From the NCBI GenBank assembly GCA_003278685.1, contig QCDS01000001.1, positions 270,460 to 334,459 of the forward strand: 64,000 nt of DNA, given 5' to 3'. Position 1 is the first letter of the stretch; each line of letters begins with the position of its first letter. The stretch comes from Prochlorococcus sp. AG-355-K03. Its GTDB lineage: Bacteria; Cyanobacteriota; Cyanobacteriia; PCC-6307; Cyanobiaceae. Both the position numbers and the translations under genes were made by a program. Positions 15,538 through 24,191 of the stretch are shown piece by piece. The notes under the pieces were generated by a model. The model was not told where the DNA came from. It saw only the letters and a list, made by a program, of their open reading frames with translations, and did not search any database.

Positions 15538-16089
15538 GTGCTTTCAACAATTCTTACAAAGTCGTTTAGCAAAGATACTGCTTTATTAATTCTTAGAGTT
15601 ATAACTGGAACTGTTCTTATACATCATGGTTATGAGAAATTAGCAAACATAGAAAATTTCGCTGATGCTTTTGTAAGACCATTACATCTCCCATTCCCAA
15701 TTTTTTTATCATACATAGCAGCATTTTCAGAAATAGGTGGTAGTTGGTTATTAATTATTGGCTTAGCCACAAGATTCGGAGCATTGGCAATTGTTGGAAC
15801 AATTTCTGTCGCTATATATCATGCGCTTGTTACTTCAGGTTTTAATATTTTCTTACTAGAGCTTTTACTTTTATATTTCGCTTCAGCAACTTCAATCGCA
15901 TTAACAGGTCCCGGTAATTTCTCCTTAGATGAAGTTATTATCAGAATTTTGAAATCAGAAGATGTGGAGGAAATTATATCTTCAACTAAAGCAAAATCTT
16001 CGAAGCAAGTTGAAGTTAAAGAAGAAACAAGCAAAGGTGGTTTATTTCAATTTCTACAAGCGAACATACTCTCAGATACTTCAAGCTAA
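15538..16089 (+). CDS. DoxX family membrane protein (183 aa)
   Basis: GTG start. Four helices with the DoxX pattern: ALLILRVITGTVLIHHGYEKL, PFPIFLSYIAAFSEIGGSWLLIIGLATRFGAL and ISVAIYHALVTSGFN. The last 50 residues are polar (EDVEEIISSTKAKSSKQVEV) and extend the usual domain. DoxX proteins are small quinone-interacting or thiol-stress-linked membrane proteins in some bacteria; no function is established here. It follows the photolyase-like gene with a gap of about 140 bases. Its stop overlaps the convergent small gene by 9 bases. Confidence 0.8.
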   Translation: MLSTILTKSFSKDTALLILRVITGTVLIHHGYEKLANIENFADAFVRPLHLPFPIFLSYIAAFSEIGGSWLLIIGLATRFGALAIVGTISVAIYHALVTSGFNIFLLELLLLYFASATSIALTGPGNFSLDEVIIRILKSEDVEEIISSTKAKSSKQVEVKEETSKGGLFQFLQANILSDTSS

Positions 16090-16254
16090 CTTTTTAGGAT
16101 AAAGACTATTTACTAGTTCTAACCTTTTTCGATAACTGTCTCTTTTCTCTAGTTTTATCTTAATCGTTGCTTCACAAAGACTTATAAAAAGTCCTATGGC
16201 AGTCACCCAAGATAGAAAAATAAAAGGGTTTTCTGGAATTCCTGAGAAATTCAT
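16081..16254 (-). CDS. Single-pass membrane microprotein (57 aa)
   Basis: ATG at 16252-16254, TGA at 16081-16083. The product begins MNFSGIPENPFIFLSWVTAI and has a helix at about residues 11-27, then the charged KIKLEKRDSYRKRLELVNSL and the end YPKKLA. It overlaps the end of the DoxX gene tail to tail. The same layout and a similar end (RKKLESLYP) occur in 5299-5535. The function is unknown. Confidence 0.5.
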   Translation of the reverse strand: MNFSGIPENPFIFLSWVTAIGLFISLCEATIKIKLEKRDSYRKRLELVNSLYPKKLA

Positions 16255-16328
16255 ATAAATAATACTTCTTTTTTAAAACTGACTTATCACTATCTGTATT
16301 TCAACCTAAATATACAATTTAGAAATAT

Positions 16329-16880
16329 TTAAGGATTAATTTCAACTTTTTCCCATTTTTTAACCTTTTCCCAAAGATATCGTTTATGAACAGGCTGTTC
16401 TAATTTAAGAAGATCTACTGAATATATTTCAAAATTTAGAACCACAAAATTTTCTGACTTGGGTAGATTGGATAATCTTTCATGATTAGATTGGCCTTCT
16501 GGGTTTATTTTCTCTCCAGGAGACCCCCAAAACCAAGAAGATTTTGATTTTTCTGATAATGAATCCCAATAATTTTTGTTATCACTTATTTCACGTATTT
16601 CTCCTTTAAATCTATATTGTGATTTGGTTTTCAAAAAGAACCATAATATTTCTGCATTAGGGTTGGATTTTAAATGCCCAATTTTTTCACTTCTTCTATC
16701 TGTGAAAATTATCATTGAACTATCTTTATGCCATCCTCTGAAAACAACTGTTCTTAATCTTGGCTCATTTTCTTCGTTTACTGTTGCAAGCTGTATCCAT
16801 CTATTAGAGGGTGATTTACCCTCTTTTTTTCTAGAAGATTTTAAATCTTGCCTCCAACTGGGTAAGTTGTTATCAGGCAT
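16329..16880 (-). CDS. Pyridoxamine 5'-phosphate oxidase-like FMN-binding protein (183 aa)
   Basis: Split-barrel flavoprotein of the Alr4036/PPOX group. It has an N-terminal LPSWRQDLKSS, WIQLATVNEENEPRLRTVVFRG (typical FMN-binding strand), IIFTDRRSEKIGHLKSNPNAEILWFF, RFKGEIREI and a C-terminal HKRYLW segment. The RxRTVVFRGW core suggests FMN binding, but it is not the canonical PdxH, whose C-terminal motif differs. The role may be to reduce or bind a flavin-linked metabolite. Its start overlaps the stop of the upstream membrane protein gene by 8 bases, which suggests one transcript. Confidence 0.8.
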   Translation of the reverse strand: MPDNNLPSWRQDLKSSRKKEGKSPSNRWIQLATVNEENEPRLRTVVFRGWHKDSSMIIFTDRRSEKIGHLKSNPNAEILWFFLKTKSQYRFKGEIREISDNKNYWDSLSEKSKSSWFWGSPGEKINPEGQSNHERLSNLPKSENFVVLNFEIYSVDLLKLEQPVHKRYLWEKVKKWEKVEINP

Positions 16881-17490
16881 TTAATTTAGGCAATATTAGA
16901 CCACTTTTCTTTTTGTATTCTTCGAATGAATCATATTTTGAGAGCGATTTATCTTTTTTTATCATTCTTGGTAGAAAAACTATAGAGAAAAATATTACAA
17001 GAATTACTAATGGAACGAAACTCATTGAGAGGATGGCGAATGATAGATAAATTAGTATTTCTCCTAAATAATTTGTATTTCTTATATTTTCGAAAAATCC
17101 TTCTTTAATTAGATCTTTTTTTAATTTAAGAGAAAAATATTTTTGGGCATCACTAGCAAAGTGTAGAAACACACCAATTATATTTATAGATACAGAAGCA
17201 GCTATTACAATATTTGGAACAGATTTCTCAGATGAGATAAGAATGTAGGGAGCTACCCAGTAACTTCCAAGGAAAATAAAACCAGTAACTGAAGTTAAAA
17301 AATTGATTTTTTCTTTAAAATAAGGATCTGGGAATATCTTTTCTTTTAAAAGCCAAAGTAATCCATAAGTACCATGCAGAGCTAAATAAACGTAAGGAGC
17401 GATCGTAAAATTATCAAAAATAACCATAAGACCTATCACTACAAATGCAGTGAGCCCCTTATGTAGATTAATTATTTGATTAAGTTTCAT
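16873..17490 (-). CDS. DUF1295/isoprenylcysteine-methyltransferase-like membrane protein (205 aa)
   Basis: Five to six hydrophobic helices. The C-terminal half has FLHFASDAQKYFSLKLKKDL, then GFFENIRNTNYLGEILIYLS, which matches the pattern (G.F...R.PNYLGE) of the steroid-5-alpha-reductase/DUF1295 and ICMT-like family. The tail D-S-F-E-E-YKKKSGLILP also fits. Members methylate or reduce lipid-like substrates; the substrate here is unknown. ATG start. It is upstream of the FMN-binding gene and overlaps it by 8 bases. Confidence 0.75.
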   Translation of the reverse strand: MKLNQIINLHKGLTAFVVIGLMVIFDNFTIAPYVYLALHGTYGLLWLLKEKIFPDPYFKEKINFLTSVTGFIFLGSYWVAPYILISSEKSVPNIVIAASVSINIIGVFLHFASDAQKYFSLKLKKDLIKEGFFENIRNTNYLGEILIYLSFAILSMSFVPLVILVIFFSIVFLPRMIKKDKSLSKYDSFEEYKKKSGLILPKLNA

Positions 17491-17557
17491 CTTTTTGAAT
17501 AATCTAAAAAATGAAATTATTTTCTGTGGATCTAACCTAAGTCGTCAAAAGTTTTAA

Positions 17558-17629
17558 TGGGCGATACTGGATTCGAACCAGTGGCCACTACCGTGTCGAG
17601 GTAGTGCTCTACCACTGAGCTAATCGCCC
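17558..17629 (-). tRNA. tRNA-Val (anticodon GAC)
   Basis: Complete cloverleaf of 72 bases on the minus strand: acceptor GGGCGAT/ATCGCCC, D arm GCTC/GAGC, anticodon arm CTACC/GGTAG and T arm ACTGG/CCAGT with loop TTCGAAT. The discriminator is A, with no encoded CCA. The anticodon loop reads TCGACAC, so the anticodon is GAC (Val). Position 33, almost always U, is C here, which is unusual. It lies 50 bases downstream of the S4-domain gene on the same strand. Confidence 0.93.
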
Positions 17630-17679
17630 AAATTGAAGAAATTTTTTATTCCCCTTATAAGAAAATAGCAGGTTGAGTT

Positions 17680-18471
17680 TCATTTTCTAAGTAATTTAAC
17701 TTTCCATCGTTCTCTTTTGGTTATTTCTAAATTTAAAATTTCAATAAATCCTTTATTTTCAAGTTCTAGTTTGTCGCCAATTTTTAGATTAATTGTTGGT
17801 TTATTAACTTTGCTTCCATTTAATCTGAGCATTCCATTTTCTATCCTTTCAATAATTTTTGTTCGTGATACCCTAAAGCCCGCTGAAGCTATAGCATCTA
17901 ATCTTGTTGAAGCTTCTACTGTATTGACAAGTTTTTTGGATCTTCCAGAAGGTATTTGTAATTCATCTATACCTACTATATTAATTTTTACTTTTACGTC
18001 TCTCAAATAAAAAATCTTTTCATCTAGATGCTCAATATCTAAATTATCAATTATCCCTTGTGCTCCCCTATCGCCAATAGTCCATATATCTCCAACTTTT
18101 AATTGATTAACCCCATTTTCAATTAAGAGGGATCTAAAATCGTCTTGTGTAGCATTATCAAATAAAAAATTTCCATTAATTTTTATTCCTTGAGCTGGAA
18201 AATTACTTTTTAGCGCATCCTCCACAAGAATATTATCCCCTCTAAAGCAAGCTATCCTAGATCTTTGAGAGGAAGAAAATCCTCCATAAATAAAAAATTT
18301 GAAATCATTTAAATTTTCAAAATCTTTTAAAATCTCTTCGCAAACATAAGTTGAATTAAACCCAGTCCAATAAGTTTCCCAGTGTTTGTAAGCTAAGTTA
18401 GCAATATTTATTAATTCCTCAGTTTCTTTTTTGTAGTTTGAATTTATTAAGATTTCTTTTAAGTCAATCAT
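17680..18471 (-). CDS. Photosystem II S4 domain protein (263 aa)
   Basis: A YlmH-type RNA-binding protein known in cyanobacteria and plastids as the photosystem II S4 domain protein. The N-terminal domain holds FFIYGGFSSSQRSRIACF, the central part GDIWTIGDRGAQGI, and the S4 domain spans about residues 185-250 (RLDAIASAGFRVSRTKIIER, NGSKVNKPTINLKIGDKLEL). The RVSRTK block and KVN..T.NLK are S4 RNA contacts. It may bind ribosomes or RNA during translation; the link to photosystem II is from plant and cyanobacterial relatives. Its ATG is immediately after the stop of the 18472-19038 gene, so they are probably co-transcribed. Confidence 0.88.
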   Translation of the reverse strand: MIDLKEILINSNYKKETEELINIANLAYKHWETYWTGFNSTYVCEEILKDFENLNDFKFFIYGGFSSSQRSRIACFRGDNILVEDALKSNFPAQGIKINGNFLFDNATQDDFRSLLIENGVNQLKVGDIWTIGDRGAQGIIDNLDIEHLDEKIFYLRDVKVKINIVGIDELQIPSGRSKKLVNTVEASTRLDAIASAGFRVSRTKIIERIENGMLRLNGSKVNKPTINLKIGDKLELENKGFIEILNLEITKRERWKVKLLRK

Positions 18472-19038
18472 TTAGCCTTCTAAAAAAATTATATCTTTTG
18501 CTTCTGATTGTTTTATCAAAGCCCAAGGTAATTCAGTTCCAATTTGATTTTCAAGTAGAACAAGCCATTTACCCTCTTTATTAGAATTAATGATTGATCT
18601 TAACTCTTTATTTCTATTAATGTTGATACTTGCAGAAGAGACAATGCTTCCTAAATATCCTGAACCCATTCCTAAAAGTCCTCCAATGAGAGATTCCCCG
18701 ATGTTATTTAAACCAAGAAAGCTGAAGGTAGATAAATTTGTCATATTAGAAAAAGCTATTCCAGCTATAAACCCAAACGGCATTAGCCATTTACTCATAT
18801 CTTTTTGCCTGATCTTCCTATCAAGTTTAGGATTTAAGATTCTTATATCTTCAAAATTTTGAGATTTGAATAAGATATTTGCTTTTGCATTTAGCAATTC
18901 TGTTTCATCTGATGATATTTTCTCACTTATTGGTGGGATCAGAATAGCTTCAGAGAGCATTACTGATTTTTCGTTGAGAACATCAAATAGCTGTATACAT
19001 TTATTAATGTCTTCAAATATCACAATACTTTTAGTCAA
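18472..19038 (-). CDS. Hypothetical protein with glycine-rich membrane region (188 aa)
   Basis: ATG start. The N-terminal 80 residues are alpha/beta (MTKSIVIFEDINKCIQLFDV). A hydrophobic Gly-rich middle follows (WLMPFGFIAGIAFSNMT, IGESLIGGLLGMGSGYLG), then a soluble end (GKWLVLLENQIGTELPWAL). The Gly-zipper-like centre suggests membrane association or oligomerisation. Similar proteins occur across cyanobacteria, as far as I recall, without a known function. It abuts the S4 gene with no gap and diverges from serA, so the 99-base gap holds both promoters. Confidence 0.7.
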   Translation of the reverse strand: MTKSIVIFEDINKCIQLFDVLNEKSVMLSEAILIPPISEKISSDETELLNAKANILFKSQNFEDIRILNPKLDRKIRQKDMSKWLMPFGFIAGIAFSNMTNLSTFSFLGLNNIGESLIGGLLGMGSGYLGSIVSSASININRNKELRSIINSNKEGKWLVLLENQIGTELPWALIKQSEAKDIIFLEG

Positions 19039-19137
19039 ATTTCAATCCTCAAATGTTTGTGTGTTATTCAAATTAATAAAATAAGATACATACACTATAG
19101 ATTAAGTTAAAGTAAAAGATTAAAGAACCAATCTTAA

Positions 19138-20724
19138 ATGACAAAAGTTCTCATTACAGATCCAATTGATCAAAAAGGAATCGATATTCTTTCACAAGTT
19201 GCTCAGGTTGATCAGAAGATAGGGATTTCAGACTCTGAGTTAGCTTCCATTATTAAAGATTATGATGCTTTAATGATTCGCTCTGGTACTCAAGTGACCG
19301 AAGAAATTATTAACTCTTCAAGTAAACTGAGAATCATTGGGAGAGCAGGAGTTGGAGTCGATAATGTAGATGTTAAGGCTGCTACGCAAAAAGGAGTGCT
19401 TGTTGTTAATTCTCCAGGGGGTAACACAATAGCAGCGGCTGAACATACTATAGCTATGATGTTGGCCTTATCTAGGCATATTCCAATTGCTAATAGTAGT
19501 ACTTTGTTAGGTAAATGGGAGAGAAAGAAATTCGTTGGTAATGAGCTTTATAAGAAAAAATTAGGTGTAGTAGGTTTAGGGAAAATTGGTGCTCATGTAG
19601 CAAAAGTTGCTAATGCATTAGGAATGGAAGTTTGCGGATATGATCCCTTTGTTTCAACTGAAAGAGCTCAACAAATCCAAGTTAAGCTAACTGATCTAGA
19701 AGATTTATTCCAACAATCCGATTATGTAACTTTGCATTTACCTCGCACACCAGAGACAGAGAATTTAGTCAATATGGAGGTGCTTAAAAATATGAAAAGT
19801 AGCGCAAAATTAATTAATTGTGCTCGAGGAGGCTTGATTGATGAAGAGGCATTAGCAAAAGCTTTGAATCAATCATTGATTGCAGGTGCTGCAATAGATG
19901 TCTTTTCTAAAGAACCTTTGGAATCTAATTCACCACTTTTGAAGGTTGAAAAGAATCTTATTCTTACCCCCCACTTAGGAGCATCTACTCGGGAAGCACA
20001 AGAAAATGTAGCTGTTGATGTTGCGGAACAAATAAGGGATGTCTTGCTTGGTTTATCTGCTAGAACTGCAGTAAATATTCCAGGTTTGAGCCCTGATATT
20101 ATGGATAGTCTGAAACCTCATTTGCAGTTGGCTGAAACCATGGGTCTGCTTATAAGCCAGCTTTCAGGTGGGCAGATACAGAAATTAGAAGTAAAGCTTC
20201 AAGGTGAATTTGTTCAACATCCTTCTCAGCCATTAATAATAGCTAGTCTAAAAGGCCTTCTAAGTAAAGCTTTGGGAGATAGGATTAATTATGTGAATGC
20301 TTCGCTAGAAGCAGATTCAAGAGGTATTTCAGTAGTCGAGAATAAAGATGAGGCAAGACCTGAATTTGCTAGTGGTTCGCTTCAGTTAACCACTTATGGA
20401 GATAACGGCGACCATAGCGTAGCGGGAAGCATTTTTGCTGATGGGGAATTAAGAATTATTAGTATTGATCAATACCCAGTTAATGTATCACCAAGCAGAT
20501 ATATGTTGGTTACTAGGCACAGAGATATGCCAGGCATTATTGGCAAGCTGGGGTCTTTATTAGGTAGCAATAATGTAAATATTGCCTCAATGCAAGTTGG
20601 GCGCAAAATTGTTAGAGGCGAAGCTGTTATGGTTCTAAGTATTGATGATCCAATACCTAATAAGTTGCTTGATACCATTATTGAAGTAGATGGGATTACC
20701 AACGCTAATCCAGTTACTCTATGA
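19138..20724 (+). CDS. serA: D-3-phosphoglycerate dehydrogenase SerA (528 aa)
   Basis: First enzyme of serine synthesis; oxidises 3-phosphoglycerate with NAD+ in the cytoplasm. It has KVLITDPIDQKGIDIL, RSGTQVTEEI, GRAGVGVDNVD, the NAD motif KLGVVGLGKIGAHVA (about 141-155), INCARGGLIDE with the active-site Arg, DVF..EPL and TPHLGASTREAQ with the catalytic His. The long form has an intervening domain (about 315-450) and a C-terminal ACT domain (YMLVTRHRDMPGIIGKLGSL) that usually allows serine feedback. The gap to prmA is 18 bases, so they are one unit. Confidence 0.96.
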   Translation: MTKVLITDPIDQKGIDILSQVAQVDQKIGISDSELASIIKDYDALMIRSGTQVTEEIINSSSKLRIIGRAGVGVDNVDVKAATQKGVLVVNSPGGNTIAAAEHTIAMMLALSRHIPIANSSTLLGKWERKKFVGNELYKKKLGVVGLGKIGAHVAKVANALGMEVCGYDPFVSTERAQQIQVKLTDLEDLFQQSDYVTLHLPRTPETENLVNMEVLKNMKSSAKLINCARGGLIDEEALAKALNQSLIAGAAIDVFSKEPLESNSPLLKVEKNLILTPHLGASTREAQENVAVDVAEQIRDVLLGLSARTAVNIPGLSPDIMDSLKPHLQLAETMGLLISQLSGGQIQKLEVKLQGEFVQHPSQPLIIASLKGLLSKALGDRINYVNASLEADSRGISVVENKDEARPEFASGSLQLTTYGDNGDHSVAGSIFADGELRIISIDQYPVNVSPSRYMLVTRHRDMPGIIGKLGSLLGSNNVNIASMQVGRKIVRGEAVMVLSIDDPIPNKLLDTIIEVDGITNANPVTL

Positions 20725-20742
20725 AGTGGCTTTAACTAGTTA

Positions 20743-21654
20743 ATGGAAACTAAAGATTGGTATAAACTAACTTTTCTGATAGAAAGTGATTCTGAAGAAA
20801 TTATTATTTGGAAATTAAATGATCTGGGAATATTTAGTTTTTCATTTGAATATTTAATTAAAAATGAAAATAAAAAAGAAGTTAATATATGGCTTCCAAT
20901 TGATGATTGGGATGAGAGTTCTAGAAGTGGTTTTGAAAAAATAATTAGCAAACTTTTAAACATTAATCCCCCTAAGAATAAATTTTTTGAATGGAGTATT
21001 ATCAAAGAGGAGGATTGGTTAACAAGTTGGAAGAAATATTGGGCTCCTGAATTAGTAGGAAATCATTTTTTAATATTGCCTTGTTGGATAAATCTAAATA
21101 AAAAATTTAAAGATAAACAAATCATAAAAATTGATCCCGGAGAAGCTTTTGGTACAGGAAGTCATCCTTCAACTTATCTTTGCTTGGAAAAAATGGAGAA
21201 TATTTTATTTTCTGATAAAAAGGTATTAGATATTGGGAGCGGTAGCGGGATTTTGAGTGTCGCCGCAAGATTACTTGGCGCTAATGAGGTTTGTGCAGTG
21301 GATAATGATTATTTAGCTATAAATTCAACAAAATCTAATTTCCAACTAAATTTCGGTAATTTAAACAAATTAAATACATATTTGGGATCTTTTAATGAGG
21401 TAATTTTTAAAAATCAACTCGAACAATTTGATTTTGTTTTATGCAATATTCTTGCTGAAGTAATAAAAGGAATGATTCCAAATATCTATAAGTGCTTGAG
21501 AAACAATGGGGAAGTCATTTTCAGTGGAATTCTGAATTCACAAAAGGATGAAATTATAAAAATATTAATTCAGCATGACTTGAAATTATTGGATGTATCA
21601 ACTAGAAAAGATTGGGCATGCATTTCTGCGCAAAAAGCCAGCAATCCAACCTAA
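20743..21654 (+). CDS. prmA: Ribosomal protein L11 methyltransferase PrmA (303 aa)
   Basis: SAM-dependent enzyme that trimethylates ribosomal protein L11. The N-terminal substrate-recognition region includes [12 protein letters not shown]. The family signature [20 protein letters not shown] is followed by [15 protein letters not shown] (SAM motif I), [11 protein letters not shown], and [11 protein letters not shown] (the N-I-L-A active-site strand). The length is normal. The ATG lies 18 bases after serA. Confidence 0.94.
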   Translation: METKDWYKLTFLIESDSEEIIIWKLNDLGIFSFSFEYLIKNENKKEVNIWLPIDDWDESSRSGFEKIISKLLNINPPKNKFFEWSIIKEEDWLTSWKKYWAPELVGNHFLILPCWINLNKKFKDKQIIKIDPGEAFGTGSHPSTYLCLEKMENILFSDKKVLDIGSGSGILSVAARLLGANEVCAVDNDYLAINSTKSNFQLNFGNLNKLNTYLGSFNEVIFKNQLEQFDFVLCNILAEVIKGMIPNIYKCLRNNGEVIFSGILNSQKDEIIKILIQHDLKLLDVSTRKDWACISAQKASNPT

Positions 21655-21788
21655 GTATAAGTTTTTCTTATAGATACTCTTTCATACATTTTATTGTGTC
21701 ATTTTTTACTTCAAAATCTCACATATCGACCTAATCGATGTTAAAAATGTATTTGATAGGTATTAATTACCAACAATTTTTTATTTAA

Positions 21789-22088
21789 ATGGCTTCTTAC
21801 AAAGTTACTCTCATCAGCGAAGGTGAAGGTCTCAATTCAACTATTGAAGTACCTGATGACCAATACATCCTCGATGCGGCTGAAGAACAAGGTATCGACC
21901 TTCCTTATTCCTGCAGAGCTGGTGCATGTTCAACATGTGCTGGAAAAGTTACTTCAGGTAGTGTTGATCAGTCTGATCAAAGTTTCTTGGATGACGACCA
22001 ACTAGAAGCTGGTTTTGTTCTTACTTGTGTTGCTTATCCAACATCTGACGTAACAATTACAACTCATGCTGAGGAAGAATTGTACTAA
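21789..22088 (+). CDS. petF: Plant-type [2Fe-2S] ferredoxin PetF (99 aa)
   Basis: Soluble one-electron carrier from photosystem I to FNR, nitrite and sulfite reductases and thioredoxin reductase. The cluster cysteines are C42, C47, C50 ([13 protein letters not shown]) and C80 (LTCVAYP). The hydrophobic core and acidic surface (EEELY end) are typical. Its codon use is cleaner than its neighbours' (many C-ending codons such as GGC, TTC, GAC), as expected for a highly expressed gene. ATG start. The 5' region has the inverted repeat ATCGA-CCTAA-TCGAT at 21725-21739. A strong terminator follows at 22134. Confidence 0.96.
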   Translation: MASYKVTLISEGEGLNSTIEVPDDQYILDAAEEQGIDLPYSCRAGACSTCAGKVTSGSVDQSDQSFLDDDQLEAGFVLTCVAYPTSDVTITTHAEEELY

Positions 22089-22133
22089 TTATAAAAATTT
22101 AACTTTTCTGAGTTGATTATTGATTATTTCTCT

Positions 22134-22162
22134 GCCACCCTCTATGAAGGTGGCTTTTTTTT
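22134..22162 (+). terminator. Rho-independent terminator after petF
   Basis: GCCACC (22134-22139) pairs with GGTGGC (22149-22154), followed by eight T residues. This is a textbook terminator, placed 45 bases beyond the ferredoxin stop and directly before the next gene. Confidence 0.88.
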
Positions 22163-22166
22163 GTGA

Positions 22167-22535
22167 ATGGATAAATTTGAATTTTTCAAGACTGGCAGTG
22201 TTCAATCAAGTTATGGTGGTCAGTACAGTTATAAGGTAATTGGCCCCTGTTGCAGACTTTATGATAGGGAAGAGTTACCTTGGCCCTGCTCAAGGCTTGC
22301 TTGGAGAAGTAAGGAGCCTAGTTGGAGAAGAATAGGGTCTAGGTTCGTTGCTGATATGGCTTCAAGAAAATGTCCATCTTACTCAGTTCAGATTTTGGAG
22401 CCTGGATCAAAACCTGTTGAGACAGTTATAACTCTTTTTTCAAAGAAATTTTCTTCTGATATACAAGAATGGTGGTATAGCAAAAAACCAGGCTCAAAAG
22501 AACCTGGTAATATCTTCCCTTCTGAAATTGGTTAG
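22167..22535 (+). CDS. Conserved hypothetical Trp/Cys-rich protein (122 aa)
   Basis: ATG start only 4 bases after the petF terminator T run. A soluble protein with unusual composition: VIGPCCRLYDREELPWPCSR, LAWRSKEPSWRRIGSRFVAD, RKCPSYSVQILEPGSKP and EWWYSKKPGSKEPGNIFPSE. There are four cysteines (a CC pair and two singles), many Arg and Trp, and no membrane helix. The codons include CGG-free Arg runs and GGC, GCC, unlike AT-driven chance frames. I recall similar proteins in marine Synechococcus and Prochlorococcus but know no function. Confidence 0.7.
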   Translation: MDKFEFFKTGSVQSSYGGQYSYKVIGPCCRLYDREELPWPCSRLAWRSKEPSWRRIGSRFVADMASRKCPSYSVQILEPGSKPVETVITLFSKKFSSDIQEWWYSKKPGSKEPGNIFPSEIG

Positions 22536-22544
22536 CTTTAAATA

Positions 22545-23108
22545 TTATGCTTTTGGCTTTGGCGGCATGTAACCTTTTAAGCCAGTGCATTCAAGACTAT
22601 CAATTGTATTAACTCCAGTTTGTGAGTTAGTTCCACTAGCTCTTTCACATAATGATTTTCTCTGAGAAAGATCAAGATTTGCATCAGTAAAGTCTGCCCC
22701 ATCAATAATTGCTCCATCAAAAACACTTTTCATTAGCTCGCCATTGGTAAGATTTGCATCTGTAAAATCGGCATTATCAAAGCGTGTTGCATATGCAATA
22801 AGGTCCGTCATATTGGCTCCTTTAAAACTAGAGTTTTTTGCAGTCGTCACACTCATATATGCACCTTGAAGATTAGCTTCTCCTAAATCTTGATTAGATA
22901 AGTCATATTTAACATATTCAGTATTATGAAGGTCAGCACCGTGAAGATCATCTTTTAGAACGTCAACTGATGAAGGATCACTAGGATAGAGTGCACTTGC
23001 AGATATTGGATTAATAAGTAACCCAATAATTAATGGAAGAAAAATAAATAGTCTTTTACAAGACTTATGTAGTGATGAAAAAATAGAGACCATTTCGATC
23101 GACATCAT
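22545..23108 (-). CDS. Secreted pentapeptide-repeat protein (187 aa)
   Basis: An N-terminal signal sequence (residues about 18-40, RLFIFLPLIIGLLINPISASA) indicates export, probably to the thylakoid lumen or periplasm. About residues 60-145 are A(D/N)L-type pentapeptide repeats (LGEANLQGAYM, FKGANMTDL, FTDANLTNG, DGADFTDANL), predicted to form a right-handed quadrilateral beta helix. A Cys pair (CERASG..., LECTG) closes the domain. Such lumenal proteins exist in cyanobacteria and plants without a clear function. Several ATGs are near the start; I used the first. Confidence 0.85.
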   Translation of the reverse strand: MMSIEMVSIFSSLHKSCKRLFIFLPLIIGLLINPISASALYPSDPSSVDVLKDDLHGADLHNTEYVKYDLSNQDLGEANLQGAYMSVTTAKNSSFKGANMTDLIAYATRFDNADFTDANLTNGELMKSVFDGAIIDGADFTDANLDLSQRKSLCERASGTNSQTGVNTIDSLECTGLKGYMPPKPKA

Positions 23109-23179
23109 ATAGAAAAACCTAAGACTATTATTTCATGGGTTGGTCATTTACAACGCTCCTGCTAACGAACTGTTGCAGT

Positions 23180-24118
23180 TTATTTTATTTCTGCCGTTAG
23201 AAAATCTTTTGCAAGCTGAGTATTTGGAAAAACTTTTTGAGCCTCTTTAAGCAAATCGCTTGGAGTAATTGCGTTTTTATTAGTATATCTTGGACTTAAA
23301 TGAGTAATAATTAATTTTTTTGTGTTAGATAATAATGCTGTTTTGGCAGCCATGATTGTTGTGGAATGTAATTTTTCGTATGCCATGCTTTCATCCTCCA
23401 CTGAAAAAGTCGATTCATGTACGAGTAAATCGGCATTTTTTGATAGTGAAACAGCTGATTCGCTAAACACTGTATCTGTGCAATAAACAAAACTTTCACC
23501 TTTTCTAGGAGGTCCACAGAATTCTTTCCCATCAAATGTCCTTCCATCCGCTAATACGACTTTTTTACCTTGTTGCAGTTCTGAATAAATTGGTCCAGGA
23601 GCAATTTTTAGAGACTCTGCTTTTTTGATATCAAATATACCTGGTTTATCTTTTTCACTCACCCTATAACCATAAGCAGGTATTTTATGTTTAAGGCAGG
23701 CACAATTTACTTTTATTTTGTTGTTTTCAAATAGGATTTTATTTTCTGATGCAGAATTTTCAACTTCCACAAAATTTAATGGAAAAGACAATTTGCAAAA
23801 ACTACTTTTTAGTGATGAATTTATAAAACTTCGCAACCCTGAAGGACCGTAAATTTGAATACCCTCACTATTTCCTGATAAACCTAAGGTAGCTAAAAGT
23901 CCAGGCAAACCATAAATATGATCACCATGCATATGAGTAATAAATATTTTCTTGATTTGTGAAGATTTAATATTGCTTTTCATTATTTGATGTTGCGTTC
24001 CTTCTCCGCAATCAAAAAGCCAAACTTCTGATGACTGTGATAATTTAAGTGCTAGGGAAGAAACATTTCTCGTTAAGGTTGGGACACCTGAGCTTGTTCC
24101 TAAGAAGGTAATATTCAC
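23180..24118 (-). CDS. rnz: Ribonuclease Z (312 aa)
   Basis: Zinc phosphodiesterase that trims the 3' end of precursor tRNAs, as needed where CCA is not encoded, which is true of both tRNAs here. [32 protein letters not shown], and [15 protein letters not shown] carries the HxHxDH zinc motif (H62, H64, D66, H67). Later ligands are in CTDTVFSE and [17 protein letters not shown] closes the active site. The length is normal for the short (S) form. Confidence 0.94.
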   Translation of the reverse strand: MNITFLGTSSGVPTLTRNVSSLALKLSQSSEVWLFDCGEGTQHQIMKSNIKSSQIKKIFITHMHGDHIYGLPGLLATLGLSGNSEGIQIYGPSGLRSFINSSLKSSFCKLSFPLNFVEVENSASENKILFENNKIKVNCACLKHKIPAYGYRVSEKDKPGIFDIKKAESLKIAPGPIYSELQQGKKVVLADGRTFDGKEFCGPPRKGESFVYCTDTVFSESAVSLSKNADLLVHESTFSVEDESMAYEKLHSTTIMAAKTALLSNTKKLIITHLSPRYTNKNAITPSDLLKEAQKVFPNTQLAKDFLTAEIK

Positions 24119-24191
24119 TTATTTATGATATTTTTATTTTTATATCTGGATTAAATTTAGACTTTTAGTCAAACTTAGGCAAATTAAGCAT

